NCBI GenBank assembly: GCA_012799075.1
Contig: JAAZLZ010000156.1
Span: 1-8,721 of the forward strand
Direction: 5' to 3'
From: Bacillota bacterium
Lineage (GTDB): Bacteria; Bacillota; Limnochordia; JAAZLZ01
DNA length: 8,721 nucleotides
A model generated the notes under the pieces. That model saw nothing but the letters and a program-made list of their open reading frames with translations, had not been told where the DNA came from and did not search any database. Positions 5,650-8,721 of this stretch are shown in pieces. The translations under genes were made by a program, and so were the position numbers. The number at the start of each line of letters is the position of its first letter. Positions within the stretch are counted from its first letter, which is position 1.

Positions 5650-6015
5650 TCAAAGCTTAAGTCCTCCCGAACGAGCTCCATCGGCAAGGGCTGCCACCCG
5701 CCCATGATAGATGTTGCCGCCCCGGTCAAAGACCACTTGTTCAATTCCTTTGGTCAAGGCGCGCTTGGCGACTAGTTCGCCCACGGCCTTCGCTCTTTCC
5801 TTGCCGCTCAAACCCGCAACTTGCTCCCTTAGTTCGGGATCCAGGGTGCTGGCGGCAACCAAGGTCCGGCCAACTGTATCATCGATTACTTGCGCGTAAA
5901 TGTGGTGCAGGCTCCGGTACACTACCAGGCGCGGACGCTCCGGTGTTCCTTCTATTCGTTTGCGCACCCGCACATGGCGCCTCGCCCGGGCACCTCGCCG
6001 GTCAAATTGTGCCAT
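5650..6015 (-). CDS. rplR: Large subunit ribosomal protein L18
   Basis: This complete 121-residue protein has a very basic N-terminal arm (RRGARARRHVRVRKRI) followed by the L18 core: GTPERPRLVVYRSLHHIYAQVIDD, a variable middle (residues about 50-80), VFDRGGNIYHGRVAALADGAR, and a short C-terminus ending GGLKL. L18 binds 5S rRNA and, together with L5, anchors it to the central protuberance of the 50S subunit; the arginine-rich arm contacts RNA. The start is ATG at 6013-6015, preceded by GGGGAGGGGTGAGG. The stop is TGA, 26 bp before the rpsE start chosen here. The family motif DRGG..YHGR is intact. Confidence 0.96.
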   Translation of the reverse strand: MAQFDRRGARARRHVRVRKRIEGTPERPRLVVYRSLHHIYAQVIDDTVGRTLVAASTLDPELREQVAGLSGKERAKAVGELVAKRALTKGIEQVVFDRGGNIYHGRVAALADGARSGGLKL

Positions 6016-6033
6016 CAGGCCTCACCCCTCCCC

Positions 6034-6576
6034 TTATCCTACCTTCCCGGCCTTGCCGGCCTTCCGCCGGATCCGTTCGTTTTCATACCTAATTCCCTTT
6101 CCCAAATAGGGTTCAGGCTTGCGGACCGCCCGAATATTGGCCGCAATCTCCCCCACCAATTCCTTGTCAATTCCCCGGACGGAAATCCGGGTGGGGGCTG
6201 GTACGTCGATTTCAATGCCCGTCGGCGGCTCAATCTCCACCGGATGGGAATAGCCTACGGTCAGCACCAGCTTCTCTCCCTGCTTCGCCGCCCTATAGCC
6301 CACTCCGCTGATCACCAGGTTCTTCTGGTAGCCTTTGACCACACCTTCCACCATGTTGGCTACTAGGGTCCGGGTCAAGCCATGGAGGGACTTGTGCCTT
6401 TTATTATCCGAAGGACGGTCGACGATGATTTCCCCGTCGACTACCTCAACCTGCGTCTCAGGATGCAGTTCCCGGGAGAGCTGGCCTTTAGGTCCTTTGA
6501 CCGTGAGCATCCCACCGGACAGCTCCACCTCGACACCCGGTGGAATAACGACGGGCATTCTCCCTATCCTCGACAA
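6034..6576 (-). CDS. rplF: Large subunit ribosomal protein L6
   Basis: I assign 180 residues starting at a TTG (6574-6576) to give MSRIGRMPVVIPPGVEV, the usual L6 N-terminus (MSRIGK.PI.IP.GV). The reading frame extends seven codons further upstream to a GTG at 6597, and an ATG at 6580-6582 is a plausible alternative start. The AGGGGTGAT site at 6581-6589 overlaps that ATG and is spaced for the TTG. The protein has the two tandem L6 repeats (about residues 10-80 and 85-165) and the diagnostic C-terminal motif KPEPYLGKGIRYENE, followed by a basic lysine-rich tail. L6 binds helix 97 of 23S rRNA near the sarcin-ricin loop and factor-binding site. Stop TAA; 18 bp to rplR. Confidence 0.93.
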   Translation of the reverse strand: MSRIGRMPVVIPPGVEVELSGGMLTVKGPKGQLSRELHPETQVEVVDGEIIVDRPSDNKRHKSLHGLTRTLVANMVEGVVKGYQKNLVISGVGYRAAKQGEKLVLTVGYSHPVEIEPPTGIEIDVPAPTRISVRGIDKELVGEIAANIRAVRKPEPYLGKGIRYENERIRRKAGKAGKVG

Positions 6577-6580
6577 TCTC

Positions 6581-6589
6581 ATCACCCCT
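6581..6589 (-). promoter_or_regulatory. Shine-Dalgarno site favouring a TTG start for rplF
   Basis: The minus strand reads AGGGGTGAT here, complementary to the GATCACCTCC end of 16S rRNA over its 3' half. It lies just upstream of the TTG at 6574-6576 and overlaps an in-frame ATG (6580-6582). A second, weaker GGAG farther upstream could instead serve the ATG, so the start is not fully settled. Confidence 0.55.
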
Positions 6590-6606
6590 ATCTCCACGCG
6601 AACTTC

Positions 6607-7005
6607 TTACCAGACGTAGCAGAGGACTTCCCCGCCCACGCCCTTCTCCCGGGCCTCGCGATCGGTCATGACTCCCTGGGATGTGGACATGATGGCCACT
6701 CCCAAGCCCCTCATTACTTTCGGGACTTCATCCTTGTTGGCATACACCCGCAGACCGGGCTTGCTTATCCTCTTAAGGCCCGTGATGGTCCGCTGCCGAT
6801 TTGGCCCATACTTCAGGAAAACCCGAATGATGTTCTGCTTTTGGTCCTCAATTATCTTATAATCCCGGATGTATCCCTCTTCCTTTAGGATGCGGGCCAT
6901 TTCCGTCTTCAACCGGGAAGCCGGGATATCCACCGTCTCATGATAAACAGAGCTGGCATTGCGGATTCTGGTCAGCATATCCGCTACGGGATCGGTCATA
7001 CCCAC
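6607..7005 (-). CDS. rpsH: Small subunit ribosomal protein S8
   Basis: The 132-residue protein has the same length as Bacillus subtilis S8. It begins MGMTDPVADMLTRIRNA, matching the family N-terminus, and ends with STSQGVMTDREAREKGVGGEVLCYVW, the RNA-binding C-terminal domain. S8 is a primary 16S rRNA binder in the central domain; in E. coli it also represses the spc operon by binding mRNA near rplE. I could not identify an equivalent mRNA site here. The start chosen is GTG at 7003-7005, with GAGGGGGT about 6 bases upstream. An ATG two codons later (6997-6999) is an alternative that would leave a less favourable spacing. It lies 36 bp after rpsN and 30 bp before rplF. Confidence 0.96.
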   Translation of the reverse strand: MGMTDPVADMLTRIRNASSVYHETVDIPASRLKTEMARILKEEGYIRDYKIIEDQKQNIIRVFLKYGPNRQRTITGLKRISKPGLRVYANKDEVPKVMRGLGVAIMSTSQGVMTDREAREKGVGGEVLCYVW

Positions 7006-7041
7006 GACAATACCCCCTCTCTCGCTCGGGCAACCAATACC

Positions 7042-7227
7042 CTACCAACTGGCCTTGGTCACCCCTGGGATCTGGCCCCGATGGGCCAGAGTCCGGAAGC
7101 ATATCCGGCACAATTCAAAGCGGCGCATGTAGCCCCGAGCACGCCCGCAGACGCGGCATCGATTCACTCGCCGGGTGCTGAACTTGACCGGCCGCTGTGC
7201 CTTTAGTACTAAGGATTTCTTGGCCAC
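7042..7227 (-). CDS. rpsN: Small subunit ribosomal protein S14, zinc-binding type (type Z)
   Basis: This is a 61-residue protein, the length of the short zinc-binding S14 form; the zinc-free form is about 90-100 residues. It has four cysteines at C24, C27, C40 and C43 (CRVC and CRIC), the same positions as in Bacillus subtilis RpsN. The sequence between and after them (GRARGYMRRF, then FRTLAHRGQIPGVTKASW) is the canonical C-terminal part. S14 sits in the head of the 30S subunit and joins late in assembly. The start is GTG at 7225-7227, with AAGGAGGG five bases upstream overlapping the rplE stop. Genomes with this form may also carry a zinc-independent paralogue under Zur control, but none is in the window. 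Confidence 0.97.
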   Translation of the reverse strand: MAKKSLVLKAQRPVKFSTRRVNRCRVCGRARGYMRRFELCRICFRTLAHRGQIPGVTKASW

Positions 7228-7238
7228 ACTATCCCTCC

Positions 7239-7778
7239 TTAATTCCGAAATGGCATGCCAAGGAGCCGCAGCAGCTCATAGGCCTCTTCATCGGTCTTGG
7301 CCGTGGTAACGATGGTTATGTTCATCCCTCGTACTTTATCGACCTCATCGTACTCAATCTCGGGGAAGATAAGCTGCTCCCGAATTCCCAAGGAGTAGTT
7401 CCCCCGGCCGTCTAGTGAGCTTGCGGGCAGCCCGCGGAAATCCCTGATCCGGGGTAGGGCCACATTTAGCAATTTATCCAGGAAAGCCCACTTGTGCTGG
7501 CCCCTCAAGGTAGTCTTGCAGCCAATTAGCATCCCGGCCCGGACCTTAAAGGCCGCGATGGATCTCTTGGCCCTGGTCACCATGGGCTTTTGTCCCGTAA
7601 TAATCTTCAGGTCTTCCATGGCCGCATCCAATGCCTTGCTGTCAGCGACGGCATCGCCCACACCCATGCTCACGACCACTTTTTCGATCTTGGGCACTTC
7701 CATGATGTTGCTGTAGCTGAACCGCTCCATCAGAGCTGGCACTACTTCACTTTTATAACGGTCTTCCAAGCGCGACAT
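7239..7778 (-). CDS. rplE: Large subunit ribosomal protein L5
   Basis: I assign 179 residues, the normal L5 length, starting MSRLEDRYKSEVVPALMERF. The frame stays open to an ATG nine codons upstream (7803-7805), but a very strong AAAGGAGGGGG site at 7784-7794 lies inside that extension and is correctly spaced for the ATG at 7776-7778, where the family homology begins. Conserved segments include VPKIEKVVVSMGVGDA, the TGQKP motif, KVRAG.LIGCKTTLRG, GRGNYSLGIREQLIFPEI and the C-terminal TTAKTDEEAYELLRLLGMPF. L5 binds 5S rRNA, with L18 and L25 family partners, in the central protuberance and contacts the P-site tRNA. The TAA stop overlaps the Shine-Dalgarno site of rpsN, so the two genes are probably translationally coupled. 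Confidence 0.96.
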   Translation of the reverse strand: MSRLEDRYKSEVVPALMERFSYSNIMEVPKIEKVVVSMGVGDAVADSKALDAAMEDLKIITGQKPMVTRAKRSIAAFKVRAGMLIGCKTTLRGQHKWAFLDKLLNVALPRIRDFRGLPASSLDGRGNYSLGIREQLIFPEIEYDEVDKVRGMNITIVTTAKTDEEAYELLRLLGMPFRN

Positions 7779-7783
7779 GACAT

Positions 7784-7794
7784 CCCCCTCCTTT
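7784..7794 (-). promoter_or_regulatory. Shine-Dalgarno site that fixes the rplE start
   Basis: On the minus strand this reads AAAGGAGGGGG, a near-perfect match to the 3' end of 16S rRNA. It sits a few bases upstream of the ATG at 7776-7778. It rules against the upstream in-frame ATG at 7803-7805 as the main start, because the site would then be inside the coding sequence. Confidence 0.85.
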
Positions 7795-7810
7795 CCCAGC
7801 TCCATCCGTC

Positions 7811-8134
7811 TTAATCGATGGGTTTACCGCATTTCTTGCATACTCTGACGGCTTTGCCATCCCCGGCCCGGTCAACCCGGAATCGTCCGGCCCGGTTGCA
7901 GCTGGGACAGATGAGCATCACATTCGAACTGTCAATGGGCGCCGGCTGCTCCACAATCCCCGCCTCAACTTCCCGGGTGGCTCGCTGATGCTTCTTGACG
8001 ATGTTCAAGCCTTCAACGATCACCCGACCCTTAGCAGGAATAACCCGCAGGACTTTACCCGTCCTGCCCCGGTCTTCGCCGGATATCACCCGGACCATAT
8101 CGCCCTTCTTAACATGAACCTTCCGTAGGGTCAA
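7811..8134 (-). CDS. rplX: Large subunit ribosomal protein L24, with C-terminal zinc ribbon
   Basis: The 107-residue protein opens with a KOW motif (HVKKGDMVRVISGEDRGRTG, residues about 7-26) followed by KVLRVIPAKGRVIVEGLN, the L24 core. L24 is one of the assembly-initiating proteins of the 50S subunit, binding the 5' domain of 23S rRNA near the exit tunnel. The C-terminal third has two cysteine pairs, C76/C79 and C99/C102 (CPSC and CKKC), a zinc-ribbon layout found in many Bacillota and thermophile L24 proteins. The start is a TTG at 8132-8134, with GGGAGG upstream at about 9 bases spacing. There is no in-frame ATG before the KOW motif, so TTG is the best choice. The neighbours are rplN and rplE. 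Confidence 0.95.
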   Translation of the reverse strand: MTLRKVHVKKGDMVRVISGEDRGRTGKVLRVIPAKGRVIVEGLNIVKKHQRATREVEAGIVEQPAPIDSSNVMLICPSCNRAGRFRVDRAGDGKAVRVCKKCGKPID

Positions 8135-8158
8135 GCTCCTTGACCTCCCTTCGGGGAC

Positions 8159-8527
8159 CTAGAGCACCTCGGGAGCCAGGGAAACGATCTTCATGAACTG
8201 CTTCTCCCGCAGTTCCCTGGCTACAGGTCCGAAAATCCGGGTGCCCCTGGGCTCCTTAGCATCGGTAATGATAACTGCTGCATTCTCATCGAATCTAATG
8301 TATGAGCCATCCGGCCGGCCGGTCTCCTTGCTGGTGCGGACTATAACTGCTTTGACCACATCGCCCTTCTTGACCATGCCGCCCGGCGCGGCCTCCTTCA
8401 CCGTGCCCACGATGATATCCCCCAAACGGGCATAGCGACGCCTTGCGCCCCCCAGGACACGGATGCAAAGGATCTTTTTGGCTCCTGTATTATCAGCCAC
8501 ATTGAGCACTGTTTCCTGCTGAATCAT
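8159..8527 (-). CDS. rplN: Large subunit ribosomal protein L14
   Basis: This is a complete 122-residue protein, the usual length for L14. It starts MIQQETVLNVADNTGAK, the signature N-terminus of the family, and continues with a VLGG..RRYA..GD motif, VKKGDVVKAVIVRT and the conserved ..GTRIFGPVARELR segment near residues 97-109. L14 is a beta-barrel 50S protein that contacts 23S rRNA and, with L19, forms part of the intersubunit bridges to 16S rRNA. It is also the known docking site of the silencing factor RsfS, although no such gene is visible here. The start is ATG, preceded by GGGAGG about 10 bases upstream; the stop is TAG. It lies 27 bp after rpsQ and 24 bp before rplX in one transcription unit. 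Confidence 0.98.
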   Translation of the reverse strand: MIQQETVLNVADNTGAKKILCIRVLGGARRRYARLGDIIVGTVKEAAPGGMVKKGDVVKAVIVRTSKETGRPDGSYIRFDENAAVIITDAKEPRGTRIFGPVARELREKQFMKIVSLAPEVL

Positions 8528-8554
8528 CCTGGCTCTGCCTCCCTTGCCGCCGGG

Positions 8555-8721
8555 TTACTCGGCGCGCTGGATGATGCTGGCCACCCGCCACCTTTTGTCT
8601 TTGCTCAAGGGACGGGTTTCCACAATCCGCACCCGGTCGCCCACCCGACAGACATTTCCTTCATCATGGGCCTTGAATCGGGCGGTGCGACGGATGGTCC
8701 GACCATAAAGCGCGTGCCGGA
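8555..8721 (-). CDS. rpsQ: Small subunit ribosomal protein S17, C-terminal part (5' end outside the window)
   Basis: Reading leftward from the window edge, 54 codons and a TAA stop are visible, with 2 bases of a further codon at the edge; the start lies beyond 8721. The translation contains YGRTIRRT, then KAHDEGN, VGDRVRI and ETRPLSKDKRW. These match the OB-fold core of bacterial S17 (the E. coli equivalents are YGKFIKRT, HDENN, GD.V.I and CRPLSKTKSW). S17 is a primary 16S rRNA-binding protein needed early in 30S assembly. It is followed by rplN after 27 bp, the usual rpsQ-rplN order of the S10/spc junction. The gene is truncated only by the window edge and shows no sign of damage. Confidence 0.95.
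   Translation of the reverse strand, partial: RHALYGRTIRRTARFKAHDEGNVCRVGDRVRIVETRPLSKDKRWRVASIIQRAE

Noticed and set aside
6858..6863. TATAAT on the plus strand inside rpsH, a possible antisense promoter
   Set aside because: No acceptable -35 lies at 16-18 bp spacing, and the sequence is explained by conserved S8 codons.
5145..6888. Plus-strand open frames of 150-170 codons opposite rpsE, rplF and rpsH
   Set aside because: All mirror the coding frame of conserved minus-strand genes and show no family similarity that I recognise.
7239..8134. S8-binding regulatory site near the rplE start, as in the E. coli spc operon
   Set aside because: I could not find a convincing copy of the S8-binding helix around the rplE start by eye; covariance-model scanning would be needed to claim it.

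Overview
This window is part of a bacterial ribosomal-protein supercluster. It runs from the second half of the spc region into the alpha region, and every supported gene lies on the minus strand. Read in the direction of transcription (right to left), the order is rpsQ (3' part), rplN, rplX, rplE, rpsN, rpsH, rplF, rplR, rpsE, rpmD, rplO, secY, adk, map, a KOW-domain RNA-binding protein gene, infA, rpmJ, rpsM, rpsK, rpsD (5' part). I saw no mobile element, tRNA, rRNA, CRISPR array or convincing terminator, and no stretch above 300 bases lacks a gene. The widest gap is 73 bp, between map and the KOW gene.

The layout points to a Bacillota (Firmicutes) genome of clostridial rather than bacillar type. 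The evidence is the secY-adk-map-KOW-infA-rpmJ block, a 61-residue zinc-type S14, strong AGGAGG-like Shine-Dalgarno sites before most genes, and rpsD placed directly after rpsK (in Bacillus subtilis rpsD lies elsewhere). Base composition is moderately GC-rich by eye. I cannot name a genus. A thermophilic or deep-branching clostridial lineage would fit, but that is inference.

Right part (about 4456-8721): eleven ribosomal-protein genes for S17, L14, L24, L5, S14, S8, L6, L18, S5, L30 and L15, separated by 11-36 bp. Middle (1407-4455): secY (translocon channel), adk (adenylate kinase), map (methionine aminopeptidase) and a small KOW protein. secY abuts the rplO stop with no gap, and adk and map overlap by an ATGA. 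Left part (1-1402): infA (IF-1), rpmJ (L36), rpsM (S13), rpsK (S11) and the first 67 codons of rpsD (S4). The likely continuation to the left is rpoA and rplQ, which are not in the window.

Together these genes make ribosome subunit parts, one initiation factor, the protein export channel, the enzyme that trims initiator methionine from new proteins, and an adenine nucleotide balancing enzyme. Close packing suggests one long transcript. A candidate internal promoter (extended -10 TGGTATAAT) in the map-KOW gap could add transcription of the infA-alpha part. Start codons are notable: of 19 starts in view I assign about half to GTG or TTG, and several longest reading frames begin upstream of the start that the Shine-Dalgarno site and family alignment support. 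This is mainly an ordinary, highly conserved region. I found no credible undescribed system, only modest points worth checking.
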